Part shown: piece by piece, positions 35,340 to 48,409 of the stretch
How positions within the stretch are numbered: the stretch's first letter is position 1
How the letters are laid out: every line of letters starts with the position of its first letter
From: Penelope pileata
Lineage: Eukaryota > Chordata > Aves > Galliformes > Cracidae
DNA length: 64,000 bases
Direction of reading: 5' to 3'
NCBI GenBank assembly: GCA_013396635.1
Contig: WBMW01001708.1
Coordinates: 1,783,984-1,847,983 of the forward strand
Notes under the pieces: generated by a model
Seen by the model: only the letters and a program-made list of their open reading frames with translations
The model's database searches: none
What the model was told of the DNA's origin: nothing
Position numbers and translations under genes: made by a program

Positions 35340-38300
35340 CTGCAAGAGAAATTCATATATGCACTTAATTAATGGCAGAAATTAAGGGTGTAACTTCTGT
35401 AGCATAAGCTCAGCTGAAGAGCTTTAACAGATGAGTGGTGTCTGTGCTCTTTTCATCTGTGACTGAGAGTAGTGCAAACTCTTTAGATGCCTGATTACAG
35501 AGTAGAAGTATTTCATGCTCAGTTTTGCAATTTGAGGACATAAATGCTACCATAGGGTCAGTTAAATGATAAGGGGGATTTATCAAGTCAATATTGATCT
35601 AAACTCTACTCTAAGACTCGTTAACAACACAGATTGAGAATTGACTTTCACTAATTAACTGCTTGTAAGTAAAAATTCTTAAGGTGAACAGGGGCTTGTT
35701 CAATGTGTTGATAGGTAGTGTGATTTCAGAGACACAAATATTCTAGTTGATACTGTTTGAAGCTTGTATTCACAACCTAAAAATACCCTGAATTTCTTTT
35801 TTCTGGATCATTAACATATAGGCTTGTACTTATTATGTAATTACTTTTCTTTTTGTCGTCTCTATGGCTTAATTTCTAATGAAGTATGAAAGTTACAGTT
35901 GGAAATGCATAGGATATTAGAGATAGAAATGCTAATGCTACTTTGATTGGATGTAGCAGCTATCAAGTTACTGAGCATGGCTGGCTGCCTGTGCCTTGAA
36001 AATGAATAGAAGCTGAAGCATTATGCTAAAGGAAAACAAACAGTGCTGTTGGTATTGTAAGCACTAATTAAATGCACTTTAGTTACTATAAATATAGCTC
36101 AAAGTAGGAGTTGTGCAGAGTGCTGACCTTATTTACAAGGTTGAGTTATGGGAGCTGTATCTGTTACAGCATGAATTAAGAAGCATATTGATGGGAAAAA
36201 AATAGACATAGCGTGCTGATTATATTCTGAAACAGGAGATCTGAACAGCCATTGACAAGAATTCCAGCCTTGAGTTTGAAATGAACCTAATTGGAATAGG
36301 ATGTTGCCTTAAAAAACAAGTGAACACAAAAATCCTCGTAACAGTCTTTCATACCCTTTTTACAAGGAACTACTTGGAGATGTCAGACCCAGTTGATTTA
36401 CTGGCAGTAAAGGAACCCTTACAACAGGGCTTCAGCTAAGGAGGGGCTTTTGCTGCTCTCTTTGGCTCCCACTGCTAAAGCAACAACACCAGCACAGTAT
36501 CATAGAATTTTTTCTGCTCCCTTGGTTGGCCACGTAAGGTTGATCTGAGAGTGAGGTTGACATGATAAGAGCTGCTTTGCAGCAAGGCTCAGGGGAGTGA
36601 GAGCCATGTGCATCTTCTGCTCTCCTACAGTGTTACCAGGAGAGGAGATGAAAGCATACACCAAGCTTAGAGGCATGGATGTGTCTGTCCATATGTCTAT
36701 ACAGTGCAATGCACTAACAGAATTTCCTAGGGTGAAACCATTCTTAGAGATAAGAACACACAGTTCTGTATCATGGAACAGTGAGAATCAAAGTTATAAC
36801 TGGACGTTTTCCAGGAAATAAAGCTCAGCTTGAGGCACTACAAAAAGTCCACTTGCAAAGTGGAGGACTGCAGAACTAGACAGAATAGCACCAAGCTACA
36901 GAGGAGGGCTCGTTCGTCACACGTGAGAGAAAAGGTGAGAGAAAGGAGGAACTGAGAGACTCGGGGTGGGGGGGGTAGTGAGGGTTGCAGCTTTGCACGT
37001 TCTTGTGGGCATCACTTTTAGTTGAACTTGTGTTGATAGGCAACGTCAGGTTTTATCTTGAACCATCTGAACCGGTCATTGGAAGAATTTCAGTCTGGCT
37101 TGAGCTGATCAGAGAGTTCAATGTAATGCATCAGTCCAAGTCAAATAGTCTGAACTGGTTTTCAGTTCAGGTTTGATTTGATTCCTTGGCTACAGGTGCG
37201 GCACGCAGAATTGAGCAATGAGCTGTGATAGAAGTGTTGGAGTCCTAAGCTGTGCTGTGTTGAGTTAGTGCACATTCAACACTCTCTGAACTTCAAAGAT
37301 CTAAATCAAGCTTTCTTCATTTAAAAAAAAAAANAAATTGCTTTAATAGCCTTGCTGTACCATTTGGCCTTTTTCATATGCTGTCATCACAGATGCTTTA
37401 AAGATTTGGAAGTAACAAAAATTGATCTTACTTCAGGTTAGCTTGGGAAACTCTTAGAAGAAATTTCTGCAGTCAGAGACCCAATGTTTACTCCGTTGTT
37501 ACTGTATGCTCTCTATTTTAATCCCTAAAGTAAACACTGCTTTTCTTAGCCAATGAATAATGATACACTGCTGTATTGTCCCCTACCTGAAGATTTTCAA
37601 ATATTGTCATCCTTTTTCTCAAAAAATCAGGAACAAGCAGAAGTATGAATGTGGCTGTGTGTATTGGGGAAGGAACAGAAAGTTGTTTTCGGGTGACTTA
37701 TCACTTACTAGCTCACCAGTCAAAAACCTAGAAAAGTTAAAGAATCTGAGATTCTGTTCCAAGGCCTGTGATTCCACGACAAACAGGGCAGGTAATGAGA
37801 TGCAGAGCTAGAAGTCCTTAGGGAACCTTGAAGTCACCATTCCAACTGTGGTGCAATAAACCTGCAGTGCTCAAAATCACTGTGGCATCATGGAAGGACA
37901 GATGGTCTGTCTGGCAGAACAAATTTAGAGTTTTACTAGTTAGAAAGATCCTTGGCAGGAATTTTTAAGACCATGAAGGAATGAAGGCATCCTTCTACCA
38001 TGGAATCTCACATAGTTTGTGTGTCTGGCCTCTGATGTTTGTGTGCATGTCTGGAGTCTTATTGTTGACATTACCCTTCCTCAGTCCAGAAACAATTTTA
38101 CTCTCTAGGTAGGGTAGCAGTGCGAGAAAATGATTACACTCAGTACAAAAAAGTAATGAACACGTGGAGTGCTTTGTGATATTAGCTGAAATTTCTGGAT
38201 ATCTGAAGCTTGTAACTTAAGGAGTGTAGGGCAGTATGCTATCTCAGTGTGATGGTGTTTATTGCAACCTGACATCCTCTTGGAAACTGATGCATGTAAC

Positions 38301-40064
38301 AGCTTCAAAGTGCTGAGGTATGTAATAGGTTTTTCCAGCTTCCAAACTACAGAAATGTTTAAGGTTAGCTCTAAGGACACTGAGAACTCAACTGCTTCTA
38401 TCAGCTATATTAATCCTTTCCACACAAGTTTCTTAAAGATAGAAATTCAGTGATGTGTTTGTGTTATGAGTATGTGTATGAAAATATTTATAGGAACTTC
38501 CAGCCCTGCTAAATTTTAAACTTCTCAGAACTGTACAGCCTTGCTTTGTCTTTTTTTTTTTTTTTTAAACCTTCAAACAGTATCCAGGAAAAAAAAAAAA
38601 AGCTCTGATTATGTATATTATATCTGATGCTTCATCTGAATTCCATTGGAAGTGGTTTATATTGTTGCAGTTGTTGATTAGATGGACTGTTTTGTCTTCA
38701 AGTTTGTTACCTTTTTGTACCTGATAAAATAAACTTGCTCATTCATATCCTTTTCTTCCTTACAGAGGCTTAAGTTCTTTTAACATTAGAATTTCTAGAC
38801 ATTTGGATGAAACAATATCAAGGAAGTTAATATGTTTTATGGTTCATAATTATGTGGTTTTTCAGTTGTTTTGATGGTATGTATGATTAGATACAGCCAA
38901 AATCCAGAATTGCTGAAAAGTGTAGAGGAAAATGTAAAGAATGAAATAACCTAAGTTCTTCATTTGCTGAACTAAATACTAATATCAGGGGTGGATGAAG
39001 CATGGTTTGTATATTGGTATTACATTCAAAGACAAGTTCATTAATTGACTTAGTATTCTCCGTATCACTTTAACTTAAAAAGTAAATGAAAATATATCAG
39101 TGCAGTATTGTAACCTGTAGTTTAACTGAAAACTTCCAAATAGCTGAATGTTTGTTTTATAAAAGCTGTCTGACATAGCAGATAGATGATTGATATACCG
39201 TCACTTGTTTATCTGTTTTCTGAGCACTGTGCAGTGAAAATGCTTTCAAAAAGGGACCTTTTGTTCCAGGATTATATCTTAGTTACCCACCATAACTTAG
39301 TAGGAGTTATTTTTTAGCAAAAGCCTGATTTTTGCTTGATATTTGGTATTGCTTCCTATAGTCTTGCAGGATTCATTTGTTACATAGCTAAAGAAGGAGG
39401 AAAAAAGAGACAGAAGACCCAGCATTGAGTGTTCTCATGGAAGAATTCAAGAAAGCAGAAATGTCACAGAGTACATTGCACAAATAGACTGATGATAGAT
39501 GTACGTGGCTCCTGTAGGAGTAAACATCAATGTTAAGAATTTTACTTTCCTGCCCTAAAACCTATAATACCTTTAATCAAACTTTCATCTGTTTCAAATT
39601 CATGTTAGCGTTTCACTGCTGTGAAACTAATTGATAGAACCATAAGATTGCCTTTTAGTGAAAGGAACAGAAAGCCTAAAATGACAGAAAAGGAATTCAC
39701 TTTGTACCCCTCTTGAAGCTGAGCATAAAAAGAACAAAGATAGAAGTTATTCAATATTTAAAGTAAAAGTTTTTACATCTACATTCGCATAGTTTTCTAT
39801 AAATCCAAGCATACCTGTTTTAAATACAATAATGTGTGATTGCAGCTTTTGCTTCTGTTTTATATGGTCATACTGCTCCTCAAGTAAGCTTACATCCATC
39901 TTGGTTGGCTGCTTATCAGGATCTGAAGCTTGTTGCTCTGAGGTATGAGTCACTGAAAAAATACCAGTCGTGTATTTGTAAGCCCTTACCATCTGTTCCC
40001 ACAAGGAAGAAAAAGTCGTGCAAAAGCAGGACTTCATTGTGTTGCAGAAAAGCAAATCAAGCAT
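34768..40064 (-). CDS. C9orf152-like uncharacterised protein, two coding exons
   Basis: Two - strand exons (40037 or 40064 to 39815, and 35339 to 34768) join in phase across a 4.5 kb intron. They give 264 residues from the ATG at 40037, or 273 from 40064. I recognise this as the homologue of human C9orf152 (239 residues as recalled). Shared blocks are a short helix with the pattern EQYDHIKQKQKLQSH, the junction peptide ESMVNAVLINK, the centre SPWRTHLGIHRLVQ, and the C-terminus YPFPNRKAPRISEAARRLGL. No domain of known function, signal peptide or membrane segment is visible; the middle is serine-rich and probably disordered. I prefer the start at 40037 (MKSCFC) because it aligns with the human start. 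The function is unknown. The identification rests on the order of several motifs and on the conserved exon junction. Confidence 0.86.
35340..39814 (-). other. C9orf152-like intron
   Basis: A 4.5 kb AT-rich intron. An isolated N is at 37334 inside an A-run. T- and A-runs lie at about 38551-38566 and 38589-38601. No exon or repeat family was recognised. Confidence 0.75.
39815..40064 (-). CDS. C9orf152-like coding exon 1
   Basis: The frame opens at ATG 40064 or ATG 40037 and ends AAAACAG|gtatgc, leaving one base of a split glycine codon. The conserved part is the charged helix LLEEQYDHIKQKQKLQSH near the 3' end. Whether untranslated exons exist farther upstream cannot be seen. Confidence 0.82.
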
Positions 40065-43000
40065 GAAGCATTTGAAATCTTCCTAAATGAAGAAATATCT
40101 TTCTTTTCTAAGTATGGTGACTTCTTTCAGGAGTTGCGTTGTCTGTTCTGAAGTTATGGGTTTCAGTCAGCCTGTTCTCCTGCAGCATGTCTTGAGCTCC
40201 TGCAAACAGATTTCATGATTGTAGCAGGATTTATGATTGGATTTAATGTTGACTTAAGGTTGTGAGCACATGAGGCTTTGCCAAAAAAAACAGTGAAATA
40301 CAAAACCTCATTGAACACGGTCAGGTGCACAGAGGGCTGGATAATACTGGTTTATGTAGCAATGCTAATTCTTAAAGGGATGTTGTCGTGGTGACCTGCC
40401 CAAGACAGTAATTCCATCAGGAAAATCTCCAGGTTTCTTTCCATGTATTGTGTGTCTTTTCCCCTCCATTTTCCTTAACTTTCATCCAATTTCATTCTTC
40501 TTGCTTCTGCTTGTGGCAATGAGTTGGCGACTGGACTGAGACACTTAATAACCTTGTTCTTGTTGCTGCTCCCTTTTTGGAACGTGATAAAAGTATTCCT
40601 GGATGTAAAGTCAAAACAGTTTCTGCCAACAACACTTAAAATTGGGAATCCAGGGGTAGGAGTGCCTTACTCTGACTTACTCAGTTTTTCTGCCTTTCCA
40701 TATAGTGAAATAAACTGTAGGAATAATCATTTGCTCACTGAGAGATGAATAAACCCTTCAAACACATGGTGAGCCACATTTTAAAAATTCTTACGTGTTA
40801 CAGGATTGCCTAACAATGAGGCAAAGATTTAAAAAAATAAAAATGCATGTCTTTTGCTTATATCAGTTGAAGTACAAGACTGTCTGAACTATGAGTTTCA
40901 AGTTTCTGTCCCTGAAATAGATCCATTTCATGCTACTACAAGGATCCAAGGAAGTCACAGGGGAGAAACGCTGTTAGGTGGCAGTGTCAATGTAATTGTT
41001 CATCTCCTAGGTTCCTTGCAAGGAGAAACATTGTACAAAAACAGCGTGAAAGGGCATTGTGTGGAAGGAGGGCCCATGTGCTGTATTTTTCCAGTCACAG
41101 GCAGAAATTGTGCTCTCATTTGCATTATAAATGATTTACCATATTGGGCTCAAAACCTGCAGATCTTAAGAATCTGTTTGGAAGTTGTGTGTACACAGGT
41201 GATGAAAGTCTTGCTACTGAGTTATATGCAGAGTTCTGGTAAGGCTCATATGTGCAAATCTGCTTTAATTCGCCTACTATTAATTGCTTTTCCTGCCCAC
41301 TATGCTTGTGTCTTGCAAGTCATGCTCCCTACCTCACCTGCAGTCCTGTTCTGCCCTAGCAGAAAGGTAAGCACAACACTGTCAGACGCTGTGGATACTC
41401 CTCCAGTCAGTGTCTTCCTCCTGACCCTGAACAAGGAAGGCGTGTTAAGAGTTGTTCTGAAGTACCATGGCTTTGGTGCATCTGCCTGGATATTTTGCCT
41501 TCAGTAGTGACAAACACTGGTGCTCTGTAGGAAGGAGTACCTCTGCTGCCTTGTTTTTCCCATTCTGAGTTGTTGGCATGCAGAGTCCTTTAGACATTCA
41601 GGCAGTGGGTTTCTGCACTGGGGCAGGAGATTTAATTAATCTCCTTACGGTTTGAGCTGGTATTCAATACAAACGTTATTAATGGTCATAAAAGTTCCCC
41701 AACCTTTTTGAAATTCCAGTCACACCATTTGACTCGCTGACCTCCTGAGAAAGTGACTTGTACAGTCTGAGCGTGTGCTGCAGAGAGAATTACTGTGGTA
41801 ACATCCTTTAACGTGAAACATACACTCTGTCTTAAAACATGTCTGCTTCTCTTCTCATTAGAAGAGCATTCAAAATATGAGTTTGTATGTGATCAGAAAG
41901 TATTATGATTTTTAATCACCTGTACTATACCAGCGCCTCGGGCTCATGGTAAACCATCACGTGTAGTTACACGTGCATTATGCAAGACGGTCTCTTTCCA
42001 AACAGTTGCATGGCTAAATAACAAAAACAGAAACAAGGAAAAGAGCTGCGCACTGAGTTGAAATGAGTGAAGGTGTTACAGCAGGTCACTGGAACCAGGA
42101 ATAGGATTAGCTTTTTGTTGCTGAGCTGATCCCTTACACGTTGCAGTTTGTTTCCTTTACAGGGGAAGCTTGTGAGCATGGCATCTTGATTCTGCCTCAG
42201 GAGATGTGTTGGAGTGTGTGTATAGATTTGCCAGTGCGTACTTTGCTTGCTCTGAAGGTGTGTATATATATACGCATATGGATGTGTATTTTGTGAATAA
42301 GTTGCAGACAGGATGTGATTCATAAAACAAGGTGCAGGTCTAATTTACAGGGGATCACAAAGCAAATAGGGCTGTGGTTTTGATGTATAGTGAGCTGATG
42401 TAACTAATCCTTGTCATGCCACTGACATAAGCTTGCAGATTGATTACTTGTGGCTTCTGCTCTTATACCACAGTGGAGTATCCCTGTGTATCCCTGGCCT
42501 GTTTAGACTAATAAAAAGAAAAAAGAAATTGTCTTTGATACACACAAAATCGAAATTATGACTTCTGTTTAGATCAATCATTCAGTCTTTAAGTTGAGTT
42601 ACTTGGATCTGCAGCCCACTGTGTACTTCCAAACTGTGCAGCAGATGGCACTACAGGAGTGGTCTGACTGCAGGCTCGCCTCAGTCCTAGAATGTTAAAG
42701 GCCCAAATCTGGCTTATGAATTGCTGAGGAATATAAGCAGTGAGGCCGTTTCCTAGCATTGGTACATCCATCTCCTAACAGTAGTGTAGGTTATGGAAAC
42801 GTATTGCCATGATTAGGTTTCTGTAAAAAAAAGCCTTGTCTTTAATTGAGCAAACTCCTCTCAAAAGCGTCGTCTATGAGTGATTTTAATTTCATTATCC
42901 ACTGAAGTCTGAAGTGCTATATTTTCTCTCAAGTCTGCTCATCCATCACACAATGGAAGTAATTTTTCATTTCCTTGAGGCAAAATAAATTTGAAAGTAC

Positions 43001-44666
43001 TTCATAATCCAAAAGCAATGCCTTTTCTAACTTGCAGTAGATGCTTACAGCCCTTGACCTCGGTTGCAAAATCTCATTTAAGAAGATGCAACTAATTTTA
43101 TCTCATACTAATTAATTTGTGAGTGGTGAATTATTTTTTATTAAAAAAAAATGTTTGGAAGATCTTATAGGAATAATTGTTGATTTAAAGATAATTAAAA
43201 AGTGCTGTAACAGTTTACCATGACTGAATGCACTTCCTGCAGCTCTGGATTTTACTGCTCACCTGGGACTGGGGGTGTACACAGTTATTCATATTGTTCA
43301 TGCTGAGAATTATAGGCACATGTCCTACGCTGTTTGTGCAGGCTGCAAAGATAGAATACAGATATCTAGATTTTAACTGGCACTGAGAAGGAAAGCAAAA
43401 GTTACTATGATAATCCCCTTTCTGTAGCTTTCTATATACCTATTTTACTTATGCACAGTCTTGAAGTGGTAGAAACGGTTACCTTGTTAGAAAATTTAGT
43501 AACAAAAAGAAACACAGAAACACAGTGGCTGCTATTATTTGTGCTTCAGACAATACTAGCAGAATCAATAGTAACTATTTACTTTTTAATGAGTTTTTTG
43601 ATAAGGGCACATATATTTCTGCTATTTGAAAACACTGCTTTAAAGCACACTGCAGTTAGGGACTGGTTGAGGAGTTAGAGGTCGAGACTCACTAATGATG
43701 GAAGATCATTTTTTGGTGTTCTCTGCATGTCCATGCTAGCGGGATAAAGGAGCCCATGCTGCAAATTTTCCAAATGATTTTGAGATGTTTCTTTCGATCA
43801 GCTGACATTTTGTGTGCTTTGACATGAAGGGTTCAAGTGTATCCAAGGAAGAGTGGCCCAGCTCTCCTCAAGTCCCTCTGAAGGTTTGGAGAGCTTGGGT
43901 TGTAGATAGTGCATCTTCACATTTCCTTGTTAGGATTCTCTTTTCCCCTGTTCTCCCTTGGGGTCTGTATGTAAATATAATTAAGTAGTGTGTACATGCA
44001 GTTATATGCTTTCTATCTATATATAAGAAGTAAATCAGGAGTGTTAGTCAGCTGGTCTGAGAATGTTGCCGGGTTAATACAGGCTGTAAAATGGCTTGTC
44101 AGATCTCTGTTTCGTAGGTCCTTGACTTTCCACCTGACCGAATCCAGTAGCACTGATCCAGCCCCAGTGATGGGGAGGGTTTCTGCAATGCACTCGTGTG
44201 TCCAGAGTGAGGCAGAAGCTATAGGAAAATCCAAATTGCTCCAGGCCAGTGGTGACATCTCTGATCCTGCATTCTGCCTGGGTGGCTATGAAGGCCGAAA
44301 TCAAGCACACAGTTAGCACTCAGCATATCTCACTAGTCATCCATTGCTTTGCCTTCAATAGCATATGACATTAATAACAGAAACGAAAGTCTTATTTTCC
44401 CAGGCTCTTGATATGGGTCAGTAGCTTCTGTTTCCAATGGATTAGCTCTGGGGTAGTCATCCAAATTGAAAAAGCTTCCAAGTCTATTAACTTCCAAGTT
44501 CAGCTACTTCCGTGCCTCAGATTTCTTATGTTTATTTGCTGGTAGGTCTTCATTGAGGAAGCACTGGCAAGGATGCACCTTTTTTTACAGGGAATGAAGG
44601 ACATGCAAAGCAAGATTTGATGTTCTAATTCTTCACAGAAAAGCCAGTTTAAGAAAAATAATTGCA

Positions 44667-44729
44667 GATCACAGAATCACAGGAGTTGGAAGGGACCTCT
44701 GGAGATCGTCAAGTCCAACCCTCAATACA
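44667..44729 (-). repeat. CR1 LINE 3' tail, reverse orientation
   Basis: It begins atcacagaatcacaggagtt, then ggaagggacctctggagatc and gtcaagtccaaccctc. This is the reverse complement of a CR1 3' end. Only about 60 bases remain. Confidence 0.85.
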
Positions 44730-44795
44730 CTCATATCTGGCTTTACATGTGCTGAGAACTTGGTGCATACAATTCTCTTTGCAGAATCACAGTTC

Positions 44796-44932
44796 TTTTT
44801 TTTTTTTTTTTTTCTTTTCTTTTTGTGGCTGGTAAATGTGATCACACTAAAATCACTGGATCTCACTTCAGTTGAATTAAATTGTGCTGGTTGTGAGGGG
44901 TTAAATGCAGCAGCTGTCCTGTATCTCTGTAG

Positions 44933-44964
<32 letters not shown>
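44796..44964. repeat. Poly(T) runs and a GT microsatellite
   Basis: An 18-base T run at 44796-44813 and a second T run at 44933-44951 that passes directly into about seven GT units ending near 44964. Confidence 0.85.
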
Positions 44965-46254
44965 CCTTGCATAGGCAGCATTTAAAAACGTCTGTTCTTC
45001 TGCCTTTACTCTATTGGTGCTGAGGGTTAATTAACTTTCCTTTGCTGTTTGTCGTCTTTGTCATCTTTACTCTGTTGGATGTCTGCACCACTCAGACTGG
45101 AATCTCTCCCTCTGTGTGAACAATCAGCATCCAAAACTTAGGGTCAGGATTTGTTGTTCTGTGTGTTGTTTTGCTTTCCTTACCCACTGAGAACTTCTGA
45201 GATGCCCTTTAAGAAGCGGCAATGCGCAGAGGCAAGTCAAAGAAGAAAGTGAAGTTATTTACATTTTAGACATTTTAAACAAATGAACCCTGACATCTTC
45301 CCTCACTGTTTCCCTTTCTTCTTAGTTCTAGCGTTTCTTAAATTAGTGTGACGAAGTGGTTAGGTTTTCTGACACTATAAAACTGTCCATGAGAAGAGGG
45401 TGAGATGGAATTGAATTGCCTTCACGGATATGCCTGGAGAGGGTTTTGGAAATTCACTGAATTTTTCTTCATTCTATGGATGTCTTAAATTCCAGTTACT
45501 GATAAGCAGAGGTCACATTTGTGGTACTGCTAGGTAAACGTATTTTCTATATAAGCTACTTCTTGGAGTGGTTCCTATCCATAGTTATGATGGCTACAGC
45601 TCTATGAGGTCACAGCAACCTGTGTTTATTTGTCCTTGCAACAGGCATCGTATGCTTGCATAGAGGAACTCAAGAAGTTCCAGTCTCAAATGGGGTCTAA
45701 AAATAATTGGATAAGCAATATACATTGCCTTGATTTCTCCACCTGTGAATTACATTATTTTGATTTATTCTTGATTGTAAAATGATTTTTCATCCTTGCT
45801 GGGTGGTGCTGAAAAGTGCAAGTCTTGGCTCTTAGTTGTTTCCACTTAAGGCATTGTTTGAGTAGGAATTAATTTACCTTTGTTTTTAATCAATAACATG
45901 TACTTATCTGTAAGTGGAGTTTGATAAGAATCAAATACAACACGAAAGAACTGGCTAATCTGTTGTTAATGAAAAATTTTATCGGGATGACAACATCTTG
46001 CTTTGGGCTTTAGGACACAAACTGCTTCAGTATTCCTCTTCAAGGAAATCTGCCAGGTGTGTAAGTTTTAATAAGCTTTGCAAATGACTCTAGTCAAGAT
46101 AGTCCTCCAAAGAGAATGGTGAAGTACTGCTATTATTGCAGAGTGAATGCAGACTTGAAATCTGTACAGGCGTGGAAAGTATCCTAAAAATAATTTGCTA
46201 TTCAGAAACATTCTTCGCTTCCCTTCCATGCAGGGATCTCATGAGGAATTTGTG

Positions 46255-46405
46255 CTGCGCTTCATAATCACTGGTAACCTGACTGAAGTCAATGAAATTA
46301 CATCTGTAAAACTAGAGCATGTAAAACCAGAAACAATTCCACAGTGCCTGATTCAGTACCCACTGAAGTCAACACGTTCTGTTGAATTCAGTAAAGTGAA
46401 ATTGG
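46255..46405. repeat. Possible ancient amniote repeat remnant
   Basis: The phrases ctgaagtcaatgaaattaca, tctgtaaaact, cctgattcagtacc and actgaagtcaacacg resemble motifs of old SINE/LINE-derived repeats seen in bird and reptile genomes. The match is from memory of motif style only; family and orientation are not determined. Confidence 0.3.
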
Positions 46406-48374
46406 AGGATTTAATGTAGGTGATTAAATACAGGCTGCAAATTGACCAGTGCACATGAAACTGGCAGTATAACTGAGATTGTGGAGTTAGGCCATCATTT
46501 AAATTCTTTGCTTATACCCATTGTTTCTGTACATTCATAGGCTTTTATGTGGAGGACAGCCTCTTCATTAATGGGCATTAATTACTTAATGCAGCCCAGC
46601 ACCTGGGAGTTTGAATATAAACATGCCAAGAACTAAATCATCCCATCGGATTGTGGAATAATTTCTGTGCCTAAGCAGGGTATGTCTTCAGTCTCAGTGT
46701 GACAGCTGTGGTTTGGGCTTCCTCTGGTGGAACATGCACAGGGCTTTTGCTGCGTCTTTGTCTTACAAACTTTCTCCCATTCCCAGTACAATCAACAAAA
46801 TGACATGGATAACAACAGTCTTGATACGTTACTTTTAAACTTCAAGTCTTCTTACAGAGTAAATGCGACTCCCCACAACATTTGGAGGTACAAGCAAACA
46901 CAGTGGTTACCACAACATCAGGTGCAAAAGTAACTTCAGCGGACAAGTGCATATTCACAGGAAGGAAAACATTTTTGTTGTAACAGTGTCACCTCACTAA
47001 AAAACCCAGCAACTTTGTATTTTAATTTATGGCACTGTGGTATTTTGTATTATCGGTACTTGGTCGAACATTGCTGAAGGTTGTGATAGCAGAGTACCAG
47101 CAGTGCTAGGGAGAAACGGGATGACCTTTAGAGAATTATCGTTGTTGAGGTATCTTTCTGGAAGGTAGATCTAGTGCTCACACGGAAGGGTTTTTTTAAG
47201 GTGGTTTATTACTGTTGCATTACATGGAGCTTAACATAACTTAATTAGCAGCGTTGCATGTGCCTGTCAGACTGCTTGGCAAATTGGTAGGAATTTATCC
47301 GCCCCAGATTAGTACATTCAATGTTTCTGAGGCTAATTACAGACCTGTGAGATTTCTTATTGGGAAAAGGATAACTGTGCCACCAGGCCTAACAGTGTTA
47401 GGTCTGACATGGGCTGCCTTGGTTGCATTGCATAGCTGATATCTGTACATGCAGTGATTCTGAGCTGTGTCGTTTGTGCTGTGCCAACCTCTGTTGATGT
47501 ACAAATGTGAAGTACTTGTTTGGGACTGAGAATATTTGGCTGTCCTGCTACTTAAAGAGGCCCAAAATCTCCTGGAAGCAAAAGGATTGGTAGCTTTGAA
47601 GTCACTCATACCTTCCTATGAAGCTGTGAATATTTTCACCTACAATTAGTTATGTAGGACTGGACCATCACTGATTACTACACTGGTCAGTATGGTAATG
47701 CTAATCTACATCAAGCAAAGGTCAGCTCTAGCTATTCCCTGGTTTGTTGGCACATCTCAGGTGATGCGATGATACTGAGGCACAGTGATTAGGCTGGCAC
47801 TGTTTTTGACAGAGTTTTTCTTTTCTAATTTGTGTGATTTTTGTGTTACCTACACCTCTGTAAAGCTGAAGAATGAAGTTAAATCTGTTTGTATCAGGGT
47901 AAAATGGAGAACAGGGGCAGATTTTGAAATGCAATGTGAGAATAAAAAGTGAAAAATCCCTATGTGTACGAATATTGAGTACATTAAAAATAATTTGTTT
48001 TGCAATGAATTGAAATGAATGTGGGTTGAAGTTAATTTGACTATTGGAGGGGGGGAACCAATATTATTAATTAGCTTAATAGTTAAAACTTACCAAAACA
48101 GCCAGAGGTCCAGTGAAACATAGAAGTATTGCTCCTCTGTCGGATCTGTGTGTAACTGCAGAAGCTGGTTAACAAGAAAAGGAGAAGAAACACACGTTTC
48201 CCTTTACCCTGGTGTGTGTGCCTTTAGTGATTCATTTTGCTCTGCCACAAGCTGTTAATCTGTGATGGTGACATTTCAGTTACAAATGGCATTCTGTCCA
48301 TCCCCTCTGGAAATCTTGGACTTGTCAGTACCAAAACATCGATGGCACATGAGTGCAACTTCACTGATAACCGC

Positions 48375-48409
48375 AGTTATCCAGTAAGTTATCCAGTAAG
48401 TTATCCAGT
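48375..48409. repeat. Short tandem repeat, 12-base unit x 2.9
   Basis: The unit agttatccagta is repeated twice exactly and a third time to 11 bases. It keeps the frame of a short open frame (repeating SYPV), but nothing else suggests a gene. Confidence 0.9.

Noticed and set aside
36490..37180. Possible repeat around tcatagaattttttctgctc and the gaaccatctgaaccgg region
   Set aside because: The resemblance to a CR1 tail is only a few bases, and no continuous match to any known element could be followed.
40854..41507. Longest intergenic open frame in the window (217 codons, + strand)
   Set aside because: It begins at TTG rather than ATG, has no recognisable motif or matching splice neighbours, and lies in a gene-poor stretch. 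It may be chance, though a protein search would settle it.
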